Shown piece after piece: positions 1 through 9,593 of a DNA stretch of 64,000 nucleotides (position 1 is the stretch's first letter; every line of letters begins with the position of its first letter). The DNA is from Phaeosaccion multiseriatum (Eukaryota; Ochrophyta, other classes), in contig OZ218961.1 of the NCBI GenBank assembly GCA_965112735.1, positions 3,038,001 to 3,102,000 on the forward strand, read 5' to 3'. The notes beneath the pieces are model-generated. The model did no database searches. It worked only from the letters and a program-made list of their open reading frames with translations, and was not told the origin of the DNA. A program made the position numbers and the translations under genes.

Positions 1-304
1 ACACAGGATCACACAGGGTAGAGGAGAGGAGAGGAGACGAGGAGAGGAAGGGCGAGAGCTTGAAGGCTCTGCTGTCCTGCGGCTCGTGGGAGGCGTCCGG
101 GGTGTAGGAGAGGAGAGAGTTTGAGAGTGAGGGGGACAGAGGCAGACAGAGGTAGACAGAGGTTGAGAAAACGAGAGAGGGGGGGAGGTGGAGGAGAGTT
201 GAAATTAATCTTCGTTTTGCATCAGCTGTCGCCGCACCGGTGTGTTTGTCGATATCACACCCCTAGCACCCCCCTTCTTTTTTTCTGCTTAAGACAGGGC
301 CACC
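1..304 (+). other. 5' flank of the retroelement ORF
   Basis: Purine-rich GGAGA/GAGAGG low-complexity DNA followed by a pyrimidine stretch (about 266-290) and CAG directly before the ORF start. The start lies in a GCCACCATGG context (301-310), a near-ideal eukaryotic initiation context. The pyrimidine run plus CAG could also be a 3' splice site. The element's true 5' end lies upstream of the window or cannot be recognised. Confidence 0.5.
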
Positions 305-1437
305 ATGGAAGGGGACGACAGGGGGGCCACGCGGCCCCCCGGAGCCCAGGAGACACCAGCAAACCTCACAGCAACCCAGCAGGAGCCACCTATGAGCCGC
401 GATCAGCAGCGGCTCGAAAGAAGGGAGAGACGGGCAGCGGCAGCAGCAATTCGCCAAACACCAGCACGGGAAGGCGTGCCCACCCCCATCACGGCTCCAC
501 CAGCGGCCGCAGCACCCCGCAACACCCTCCCGCAGGACCCACAGCTCCCACCAGCACTCACGGAACCCACAGCAACAGCAGCGGAAGCCCACCCCCAGCA
601 GCAGCAACCACAACCGATCTCAACGACACGGCAACAAACAGCACCAGCCGCCAGGAGATCTACCACGCCCGCCAGCGAGACAACAGGCCCTACAACAGCA
701 CCACCCCCCACAGCGACCAGCCCAGCACCCATGCAGCCAACCACGAGGCCAAGGGGACGAAGCAGGACCCCCCGAGCACGCAGCCCGGAAAGGCCAACCG
801 CCACTTTCCGAGCCTCAGATCCAGCCCAAACCACCAACGCGTCAACTCACAGAAACGCACACGGGATCACAGAGCAAATCGTCTCCATCCTCCAAGACGA
901 ATACGAAGACACCCACCTCACAGCCACGACCCCCATACGGCAACACCCGAACCTCTTCTTCAACGAACAAGCGCCAGCATCCGCCAGCCGACGCATCAGC
1001 GCTGAGTTCGCAAGCCTAAACCTCACCGCGACGGAACTGACCCACCACAACACGGCCGAGGCCATCGCCGACCTCGTACGACCACCCCCCACGACGCACG
1101 AGGAAGAGACAGCATCACTCGAAACAGACACGCATGGACACGCACCAACGACATGGAGCAACACCATACGCCACCAGCGCGACGCGGCGCTCCCGCCTAC
1201 CAACTCGCACTTCTATATGCCCCTCCTCAGACAAGCTCTAAGGAGCGGAGGCCCCCCCACCACCCCCGGAAGACCACATGGGGGAGGAGATTACCCCCTT
1301 GGATGGCAACAGATCGTAGAGGCCTATGCCCACACGCTCGCAGGCCAAGAGATCACCTCCAACGAGTTGGTCAACGACTACATCACCGCCTCACGACAGG
1401 AGGAACTCATCGCGGTATTACCCGACGTCCAAGCCAT
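305..1437 (+). pseudogene. Retroelement ORF, segment 1 (N-terminal region)
   Basis: ATG in a strong Kozak context opens 377 uninterrupted codons. The protein starts MEGDDRGATRPP and is rich in Ala, Pro, Thr and Arg, probably disordered and nucleic-acid binding. No catalytic motif is visible. It ends at VLPDVQA plus the first two bases of an Ile codon, where the CCAT target duplication and the palindromic insertion begin. Coding continues at 3785 as ..IVERYGHALRDH, in phase once the insertion and one CCAT are removed. The long ORF track on the opposite strand here is a product of the high GC content. Confidence 0.8.
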
Positions 1438-1526
1438 TGTTAGAAGTCGTGCTTTTGCTAGACTGGTACCTACCCTCTGAATTCAGACCGGGAGGTACCA
1501 GTCTAGCAAAAGCACGACTTCTAACA
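1438..1526. repeat. Family 1 terminal repeat H-a
   Basis: Near-perfect palindrome: about 31-bp arms (TGTTAGAAGTCGTGC.. / ..GCACGACTTCTAACA) around an asymmetric core containing TCTGAATTCAGA. The core reads TACCCTC on the left and CCGGGAG on the right. Confidence 0.9.
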
Positions 1527-1693
1527 AGCCCTAATGCTAGAAGTCGAACCCCCCCCCCCCCACCGCACATAGTGGAGAGAAGTAACTCGCAGTCTGGGAA
1601 TCAGACTAATGGGTGCCAGCCGGTACCAGTTTTCGCCGAAAAACACACTTTTTTCACAAGCTACAGCCAGGATTCGAACTCGCAATGGCCTTG
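1527..1693. repeat. Family 1 internal unit U
   Basis: Noncoding unit of 167 bp with a C14-15 run near 1551. On the minus strand it contains AGTTCGAATCC (1670-1680 region), which matches the RNA polymerase III B-box consensus, and a second GGTTCGAC motif at its other end. No complete tRNA cloverleaf could be drawn. Confidence 0.7.
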
Positions 1694-1782
1694 TGTTAGA
1701 AGTCGTGCTTTTGCTAGACTGGTACCTCCCGGTCTGAATTCAGAGGGTAGGTACCAGTCTAGCAAAAGCACGACTTCTAACA
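1694..1782. repeat. Family 1 terminal repeat H-b, core in opposite orientation
   Basis: Same 89-bp palindrome as H-a, but the asymmetric core is reversed (CCTCCCGGTCTGAATTCAG..). U (1527-1693) and its inverted copy (1783-1947) lie symmetrically around it, making a palindrome of about 420 bp. Confidence 0.9.
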
Positions 1783-1947
1783 AGGCCATTGCGAGTTCGA
1801 ATCCTGGCTGTAGCTTGTGAAAAAAGTGTGTTTTTCGGCGAAAACTGGTACCGGCTGGCACCCATTAGTCTGATTCCCAGACTGCGAGTTACTTCTCTCC
1901 ACTATGTGCGGTGGGGGGGGGGGGGTTCGACTTCTAGCATTAGGGCT
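1783..1947. repeat. Family 1 internal unit, inverted copy
   Basis: Reverse complement of the unit at 1527-1693, ending in a long G run and TTCGACTTCTAGCATTAGGG. The B-box-like AGTTCGAATCC is now on the plus strand, near 1790-1805. Confidence 0.85.
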
Positions 1948-1994
1948 TGTTAGAAGTCGTGCTTTTGCTAGACTGGTACCTACCCTCTGAAATT

Positions 1995-3384
1995 TGTTAC
2001 GATATAAGGCATCCCAATATGCCTTCAGTATTATCCAAACGAAAATTTTTTTTTTCGTTTGGATAATACTGAAGGCATATTGGGATGCCTTATATCGTAA
2101 CACACAAAAGGTGGGTTCCTTGAGCCCTAAACCTTCGCACCGGGGGGTTGGCGCTACCGACACGTTCGTCCCTAAATACTGTCCCTTTGTTTATCCCACC
2201 AGTTTTCACGTGCTTTTTTCAACAGGGTACGACCCTCTGGTATCTCCTTGGGAACCCCCCTCGGGAAACATCATATTATTTTTTCCTCTTTCCTCAGGTA
2301 GGACTCGAACCCCTCTTTTGTTACGATATAAGGCATCCCAATATGCCTTCAGTATTATCCAAACGGCCCCGCGTTTGGATAATACTGAAGGCATATTGGG
2401 ATGCCTTATATCGTAACAAAAGGTGGGTTCCTTGAGCCCTACACCTTCGCACCGGGGGGTTGGCGCTACCGACACGTTCGTCCCTAAATACTGTCCCTTT
2501 GTTTATCCCACCAGTTTTCACGTGCTTTTTTCAACAGGGTACGACCCTCTGGTATCTCCTTGGGAACCCCCCTCGGGAAACATCATATTATTTTTTTTTC
2601 CTCTTTCCTCAGGTAGGACTCGAACCCCTCTTTTGTTACGATATAAGGCATCCCCATATGCCTTCAGTATTATCCAAACGGTTTGGATAATACTGAAGGC
2701 ATATGGGGATGCCTTATATCGTAACAAAAGGTGGGTTCCTTGAGCCCTACACCTTCGCACCGGGGGGTTGGCGCTACCGACACGTTCGTCCCTAAATACT
2801 GTCCCTTTGTTTATCCCACCAGTTTTCACGTGCTTTTTTCAACAGGGTACGACCCTCTGGTATCTCCTTGGGAACCCCCCTCGGGAAACATCATATTATT
2901 TTTTTTTCTCTTTCCTCAGGTAGGACTCGAACCCCTCTTTTGTTACGATATAAGGCATCCCAATATGCCTTCAGTATTATCCAAACGCGATATAAGGCAT
3001 CCCAATATGCCTTCAGTATCATCCAAACGTTTGGATAATACTGAAGGCATATTGGGATGCCTTATATCGTAACAAAAGGTGGGTTCCTTGAGCCCTACAC
3101 CTTCGCACCGGGGGGTTGGCGCTACCGACACGTTCGTCCCTAAATACTGTCCCTTTGTTTATCCCACCAGTTTTCACGTGCTTTTTTCAACAGGGTACGA
3201 CCCTCTGGTATCTCCTTGGGAACCCCCCTCGGGAAACATCATATTATTTTTTTTCCTCTTTCCTCAGGTAGGACTCGAACCCCTCTTTTGTTACGATATA
3301 AGGCATCCCAATATGCCTTCAGTATTATCCAAACGCCCGTTTGGATAATACTGAAGGCATATTGGGATGCCTTATATCGTAACA
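1995..3384. mobile_element. Tandem palindromic-LTR array (family 2), inserted in the core of family 1 repeat H-c
   Basis: Five terminal repeats (1995-2102, 2319-2418, 2634-2726, 2941-3074, 3289-3384) alternate with four direct-oriented internal units (2103-2318, 2419-2633, 2727-2940, 3075-3288). Each terminal repeat is an inverted pair starting TGTTACGATATAAGG and ending CCTTATATCGTAACA, with 0-40 bases between the arms. Units carry GGACTCGAACCCC near their right end, which is a perfect B-box on the minus strand. The flanks AATT/AATA suggest a 3- or 4-bp duplication with one mismatch. The array sits in the central GAATTC region of H-c, so it is younger than family 1. No ORF is credible. Confidence 0.85.
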
Positions 3385-3432
3385 AATATTCAGAGGGTAG
3401 GTACCAGTCTAGCAAAAGCACGACTTCTAACA

Positions 3433-3524
3433 AGCCCTAATGCTAGAAGTCGAACCCCCCCCCCCCCACCGCACATAGATTCAGACCGGGAGGTACCAGT
3501 CTAGCAAAAGCACGACTTCTAACA
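3433..3524. repeat. Truncated family 1 unit joined to a half terminal repeat
   Basis: The unit begins AGCCCTAATGCTAGAAGTCG, runs through a C14 stretch and stops at GCACATAG. It is joined directly to ATTCAGACCGGGAGG, the right half of a family 1 terminal repeat. The junction implies a deletion or strand switch during formation of the array. Confidence 0.75.
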
Positions 3525-3780
3525 CAAGGCCATTGCGAGTTCGAATCCTGGCTGTAGCTTGTGAAAAAAGTGTGTTTTTCGGCGAAAACTGGTACCGGCT
3601 GGCACCCATTAGTCTGATTCCCAGACTGCGAGTTACTTCTCTCCACTATGTGCGGTGGGGGGGGGGGGGTTCGACTTCTAGCATTAGGGCTTGTTAGAAG
3701 TCGTGCTTTTGCTAGACTGGTACCTCCCGGTCTGAATTCAGAGGGTAGGTACCAGTCTAGCAAAAGCACGACTTCTAACA
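3525..3780. repeat. Family 1 inverted unit (3525-3691) and terminal repeat H-d (3692-3780)
   Basis: This repeats the arrangement of 1783-1947 plus an H copy. H-d has its core in the H-b orientation. It ends at CTTCTAACA, directly followed by the CCAT duplication. Confidence 0.85.
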
Positions 3781-6520
3781 CCATCGTTGAGCGCTACGGC
3801 CACGCCCTACGCGACCACACCAACAACACCACCACCTCCCCCTTCGCCAACACCATGGCCACACCGTGGTGGGCGCCGGGGCAAGCCCTCGCCTTACGCA
3901 CGAGGCAGGCCCCCCGGGGAACCGCACCAGGACCGCCACCACCCCCCGCCCAAAGCGACGCAACCACACCCAGCCCACCAACACCGGAGGACAACCCCAC
4001 CAACGCCCGAGTGTACCGAAGACACCCCGACAATGGAAACATTCAAGGGGGCATCCTCTGCAACTTTGGCGAATGCCACGACACTTTCGTCACGGTAGGC
4101 AACACCAGAGACCGCCTCATCAGGCACCAGTCGAGCCACCACCCGAACCGCGGCAGAGAGTGGGACCGATGGATGCGCGAACACCACCCCCAGGCCGCGT
4201 CAATCCTGTGGTACCGCACCAACGGCCCACAGAGCGGACCACAGAATAATACGTACCAGCTCCGGGACTGCACAAGTGGATGCGGCAACCTGGCCCACCG
4301 AAACTCCGGCAGATCCTTCCTTACCCGCTTCCCGCAATCAGGCCTACGACAACCCCTATGCAACGCCTGCATACGAGCACACGAAGCCGCAAGCCTACCA
4401 GCACCACCAACCATCCAACGAGCTCGAAGCATGCCCCCACCGACAAGAGCAGGTGGGACAGACACTACACGAGAGCACGACCAGGAGGGAGGAGGGAGAG
4501 GAGAGCGAACGGGACACAGGGCAGGGGGACGAGGAGACCGCGAAGGAAGAGTAGTAGCAGGGGGGGAAGAGGGCGAACACAGCAGAGGCGGAGGAGAGCG
4601 CCCAGCACTGGCACGGGAAGCAGCGGCAGAAGGAGGGGAAGGGCAAGCAGCGGGAGGAGGTGACGAAGGAGAAGGAGGAGGCGACCCCACCAACAACGAG
4701 GAGCTACCCAACTGCCCGGTGTGTATGGAACCGCTCACTGGCCAAGCACAAGTCGCCATGCACGAAGACGAACATCACGTGCACAACCACTGCGCATTGG
4801 GAGTCATGAGCAGGTACCCCAACCGCAACGACCACCTCTGCCCCTACTGCCGCAACCCCTGCTACCGGCACACGATCGAGCAGGCCATCACAGCACAAGG
4901 AGGGAGAGCTATGGGCCGCGCAAGGGATCGCCTAGCGAGGGAGCGCAGAGAGTCGCATCAGCAGCACGCGCAGGCCAGCCAAGGGCGACGCCGCCAGTCC
5001 CAGCCACCCCCCACCACCCGACACACACCCCCACCCCAACCTACCGCCCCCCCAGCCCCGATATGCTGCATATGCATGTCAGACGCGGACCCCCCTTTCA
5101 TCGCACCAACCACGGAGTGGCCAGTACGCACCCGACGCTGCCAACACACCGTTCACCCCGCGTGCCTCCTTCACCACCTGAACGACCAAGCCACACTGAG
5201 GAGAGCCAACCAGCAGCCCGTCATACCACCAGGCAACCTCCCCTGCCCCGCGCAAGGCTGCATGGCTGGCTACCAAGCTCAACGAGCCATCCCCGCCCTC
5301 AGGACCATCCTCACCCAAGGCAACGCAGCATCGGCCTACCAAGGCCCCCTCAACGACCTCGAGAACGCCTATCTAGGCCCAGACCCAAACGAGGACCCGT
5401 CGCGTACGGCAACGCCCCAGCACACGACAGCAACGGCCAGGCTCAACCCGTACCAACCCACCACCCCCACGGGCAGAGGAGGAGGGCGAGGGCACGCGGA
5501 AGAAGGAGGAGGAGGAGGAGGAGGCGCAATCGCAGCAGCGCCAAGTGGAGTAGAAGGAGGAAGAGGAGGACGAGGGAGGGGGGAAGGAAACGGACAAGGA
5601 GCAGCAGCAGAGAGGGGACCTCAGAGAGAAAGGGCAGGGGGAGATAGCACACGCACGCAAGGAACCACAGCAGCAGCAGCGAGACGAGGGGGAGGAGGAC
5701 GGAGCAGAGGCCAAGGAGGTAGCGGCGGGGACGGAGGGGACGGAGAAGGGCCAGCCAACGACGATACACCCGAGGAAGGATGGCACATGCAGCACCCAAA
5801 CGTCCTCCGCCTAGGGGCCCTGGACCCGCAGGGTACCATCCTCTCAACACTCGTGTTTGAGACAGTAGCGCAGTGCAACCCCCGCCACGTCAGCTCGATT
5901 ATCAGCTTACAGCAAAGAGCGCTCAACAACTGGAACAGGGCGCTGAGGGCCCACAAGAACGGCCCCACCGACGCCACCCTCCACACCCTTCTGGCATGGG
6001 ATGTCTTCCACCACCTCCTCCCTGCCATGCTCTTCTCTAAAGACGGAGCCTACAGCCGCCAGCAGCGGATACAGATGGTCCTCGACCTCGACATCGCCCC
6101 ACTCGCACAAGCAGCGATAGCCACAGCACACGCACGCCGCCCACCACCCCCAGCACAGGCACAGACAGAGGAGCGACGGAGAGAAACCTGCGCCCACCTG
6201 CTCACCAAACCCGGAGGCCTGCACAAGGCCGCCGCGAGGCTCAGCACAAAGAGCAGAGACGGCCACCTCCCTCCCACACACGAGACCTTTAGACGCCTCC
6301 AGCAAGCGCACGTCGACGAGAGCCTCGAAGAGATCAACACAGCAGCAGCAGCAGCCAGGGAGTACGCCAGAACCCAGGTGCAGGAGCACCCCGAGAATGG
6401 CAACGACGTCACCAGAGAGGAGATCAGCACAGCCATGCTGCTGACCTACCGGAGGGTCAACTTCTGGAAGGGCCAAGGAGCAGACGGGCGCAGGGCGAGC
6501 CACGTCAAGTACCCCCGGAC
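3781..6520 (+). pseudogene. Retroelement ORF, segment 2 (C2H2-like finger and two RING-like fingers)
   Basis: About 910 codons continue the ORF after the insertion. Motifs in order: a C2H2-like finger (CNFGEC..RLIRHQSSHH, near 4058-4145); a CxxxC..CxxC cluster near 4265-4375; a long Gly/Arg/Glu-rich linker; a RING-like finger (CPVCMEPL..HNHC..CPYC, 4711-4862); a second, canonical RING-H2 (CCICM..CQHTVHPAC..CPAQGC, 5061-5263); another Gly/Arg-rich linker; then a helical region leading into the RT. N-terminal C2H2 fingers bind target DNA in R2-type elements. RING-H2 fingers are usually E3 ubiquitin ligase modules, so a role in host-factor turnover or DNA binding is inferred only. The frame is lost between the C runs at 6512-6516 and 6523-6527. 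Confidence 0.75.
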
Positions 6521-7445
6521 AGCCCCCAGGAGTACGCAATCGTGGAGGCTCTGACTGACACCTACGAGCTGCTCCGAACGGGGGACACTCCACTGCCTCC
6601 ACAGCTCGCCAAACGGTGGTTCAGCACCAGCGCCGCAGCCCTCGGCGAGAAAGCGCGTCCTGTGACATCCCCCAACCTCTACCGCAGCCTCGTGGAGAGC
6701 TGTCACATGAAGCTCATCGCGGACAGGGTGGGCCCAGAGCTCAGAAGCGCAGGACAGCTAGCGGTAGCGGTCAGAGGCGGAGGGGAAACACACGCCGCAG
6801 CAGCCCAGCTAGCGCACGATGCCGGCAAAACCGTCGTGCTGCATGACATCACCAAGGCCTACACCCGCGTGTCGCGTGCCAGAGGCGTCCTAGCCTCAGG
6901 AGCACTCCCTACCATCGACCCAGCAGGCATCAACTACGCCATCGCCAGCCTCTCCCACGCCTCCGCCCACAACGCCCTCACACCAGACGGCACCCAGACC
7001 ATCCACCAGAGCTCCGGAGTCAACCAAGGAGCACCAGAAGGGCCTCTCATGTTCGCAGCCGCCATCCACCCAGTGCTGAAAGTTCAGAACACAGCCGACA
7101 CCGCAGCGAACCGCCCCACCATCTCCGCCTACGCAGACGACCTCATGGACCAGCTGGAACCCGACGCACCCCTAGAGACCTACGCCCCACGACATGCCCA
7201 TCTCCAAGCCCAATTCCGAGGCTTGGGCCTCGAGTTCAACGAGAGGAAAACGGTTTACCTCATGGGCAAAGGCAAGCAGCCAACACAGGCTGACAGGGAC
7301 CACGCCCAACGGCAGGGCGCCACACTAGCCACCGAGGGTACCGTGGTAGCCGGCATCCCCGTCGGCACGGAGGAGTACATCGAAGAGTACCTCCGCAACA
7401 TCCTCGGCCAAGAAGACCCCAGGGGCTACCTCCAACTCGCCAAAC
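6521..7445 (+). pseudogene. Retroelement ORF, segment 3 (reverse transcriptase)
   Basis: The open frame continues one base out of register from segment 2, through ..EYAIVEALTDTYELL. RT motifs: RPVTSPNLYRSLVES (fingers), motif A DITKAY with the first catalytic Asp, motif B NQGAPEGPL, catalytic box YADD, then LEFNERKTVYLMG and GIPVG (motifs D/E). The QGxPxGPL and YADD pair place it in the non-LTR group. The segment ends at QLAK, where the AAAC duplication (7442-7445) and the LTR element begin. Removing that element gives LAK-His-CSEWD in the correct frame. The shift at about 6520 may be a real mutation or a homopolymer base-calling error. Confidence 0.85.
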
Positions 7446-7669
7446 TGTAAAGAGTCACGTTGCTCTCCACCTAGGATAGGAGTAGCCGCATGGACAAGGT
7501 AATAGCAACCCCAAAGCCAGCCTGGCAGCCAGCCTTGTCTCTATTAGCTTTATCCGTGAGCCATCCTAAACGACCAACCTGCTGGGAGGTGAGTGAGAAA
7601 CGGGCCACGCACCGTTTCTCATCGTATTTGCCTGGGCCTGGGCCATTGACATAATACTGACTTTCAACA
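7446..7669. repeat. LTR copy 1
   Basis: 224 bp with TG..CA ends. Nearly identical to copies 2 and 3; differences include ATCGTATTTG versus ACCGTATTTG near the end. Confidence 0.88.
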
Positions 7670-8102
7670 TCCCCGTCAGCCATCCCTGCACTTCTAACAT
7701 CCCCCTGAACTAAACTATTGCGTGTCCCCACGCAACTCAAAGCGGGTTCGCCTACTAAAGCTCGACTTGTAGCAAAAGCCTCCATGTTGCTTCCAATAAA
7801 AACGGATGAGAAATATGCAAAACTCACCCAGGTGTGTGCGACCGCTCCTCCAACACACACCCCCCTGTATTGGTGAGAAGACCCCACGACTCAAACTCAC
7901 CCACACAGGCTCACGGATGAGAACATCCCATGACTCAAACTCACCCGCGCAATTCTCTATCTCCACTCCTACTCGCCACCAGCGTTGCCAAAGCCTCGTT
8001 GCGCACCACTAATGCTGACTGCTCAAGTGTTTACTGGTGTGCCTACAAGGCACCCAGACAGTCCCTAAAGCAGCCTTGCGAGTATCCTTCTCTGTCTCCC
8101 GC

Positions 8103-8858
8103 CAAGCTCCGTGCAACAGCAACAGCCGCGCTGCTGCCACACTCGAAAGCCGTGACCGCTGTAGGGCACCGCTCTCGGCAATTCTCTATGTCCACTGCCC
8201 ACCAAGCTCCAGCAGCAATTTCCGTGTAACAGCAACATCCGCGCTGCTGCCACACTCGAAAGCTATGCCCGCTGTAAGGCACCGCTCCCGGCAATTCTCT
8301 ATCTCCACTGCCCACCAAGCTCCAGCAGCAATTTCCGTGTAACAGCAACATCCGTGCTGCTGCCACACTCGAAAGCCATGCCCGCTGTAAGGCACCGCTC
8401 CCGGCAATTCTCTATCTCCACTGCCCACCAAGCTCCAGCAGCAATTTCCGCGTAAGAGCAACATCCGTGCAGCTGCCACACTCGAAAGCCATGCCCGCTG
8501 TAAGGCACCGCTCCCGGCAATTCTCTATCTCCACTGCCCACCAAGCTCCAGCAGCAATTTCCGTGTAACAGCAACATCCGTGCTGCTGCCACACTCGAAA
8601 GCCATGCCCGCTGTAAGGCACCACTCCCGGCAGTTCTCTGTCTCCTCCGCCCACCAAGCTCCAGCAGCAATTTCCGTGCAACAGCAACATCCGTGCAGCT
8701 GCCACACTCGAAAGCCATGCCCGCTGTCTAAGGCACCACTCCCGGCAGTTCTCTGTCTCCACTGCCCACCAAGCTCCAGCAGCAATTTCCGTGCAACAGC
8801 AACATCCGTGCTGCTGCCACACTCGAAAGCCGTGCCCGCTGTAAGGCACCGCTCCCGG
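8103..8858. repeat. 113-bp minisatellite, about 6.7 copies
   Basis: Unit beginning GGCAATTCTCTATCTCC and ending GGCACCGCTCCC. Successive unit starts at 8290, 8403 and 8516 confirm the 113-bp period. Because 113 is not a multiple of 3 the long minus-strand ORFs here cycle through frames and are unlikely to be genes. Confidence 0.9.
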
Positions 8859-8930
8859 CAAACTCAAAGCTACCGAGCTGCTGCCTGAGCCTCTTGGCCA
8901 AGGTCAGCTGCCTTCGGGATTCTTTGGGGT

Positions 8931-9160
8931 TGTAAAGAGTCACGTTGCTCTCCACCTAGGATAGGAGTAGCCGCATGGATAAGGTAATAGCAACCCCAAA
9001 GCCAGCCTGGCAGCCAGCCTTGTCTCTATTAGCTTTATCCGTGAGCCATCCTAAACGACCAACCTGCTGGGAGGTGAGTGAGAAACGGGCCGTCCGTGGC
9101 CCGTTTCTCACCGTATTTGCCTGGGCCTGGGCCACATTGACATAATACTGACTTTCAACA
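8931..9160. repeat. LTR copy 2 (central)
   Basis: 230 bp. Differs from the outer copies by a GTCCGTGGCCC segment near 9091 and an added ACA before TTGACATAATACTG. Shared by the two internal regions. Confidence 0.88.
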
Positions 9161-9593
9161 TCCCCGTCAGCCATCCCTGCACTTCTAACATCCCCCTGAA
9201 CTAAACTATTGCGTGTCCCCACGCAACTCAAAGCGGGTTCGCCTACTAAAGCTCGACTTGTAGCAAAAGCCTCCATGTTGCTTCCAATAAAAACGGATGA
9301 GAAATATGCAAAACTCACCCAGGTGTGTGCGACCGCTCCTCCAACACACACCCTCCTGTATTGGTGAGAAAACCCCACGACTCAAACTCACCCACACAGG
9401 CTCACGGATGAGAACATCCCATGACTCAAACTCACCCGCGCAATTCTCTATCTCCACTCCTACTCGCCACCAGCGTTGCCAAAGCCTCGTTGCGCACCAC
9501 TAATGCTGACTGCTCAAGTGTTTACTGGTGTGCCTACAAGGCACCCAGACAGTCCCTAAAGCAGCCTTGCGAGTATCCTTCTCTGTCTCCCGC

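Larger units (their letters stand above)
1438..3780. mobile_element. Nested palindromic-terminal-repeat element (family 1) with 4-bp CCAT duplication
   Basis: Ends are TGTTAGAAG and CTTCTAACA, flanked by CCAT at 1434-1437 and 3781-3784. Removing the element and one CCAT restores the host codons Ala-Ile-Val-Glu. Inside, 89-bp near-palindromic terminal repeats alternate with internal units of about 165 bp: H(1438-1526), U(1527-1693), H(1694-1782), inverted U(1783-1947), H split (1948-1994 and 3385-3432), truncated U(3433-3478), half H(3479-3524), inverted U(3525-3691), H(3692-3780). No ORF of its own is credible. TG..CA ends with a 4-bp duplication fit integrase-mediated insertion of a short non-autonomous LTR-type (TRIM/SMART-like) element, but palindromic terminal repeats are not normal for that class. 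Confidence 0.8.

Noticed and set aside
121-1005. 294-residue ORF overlapping the retroelement start
   Set aside because: Shadow frame of the GC-rich ORF; lacks any motif and begins without a good start context.
1500-3784. tRNA genes suggested by TTCGAATCC/TTCGAGTCC T-loop-like motifs
   Set aside because: No acceptor stem or proper anticodon arm could be paired with them; kept only as B-box-like motifs.
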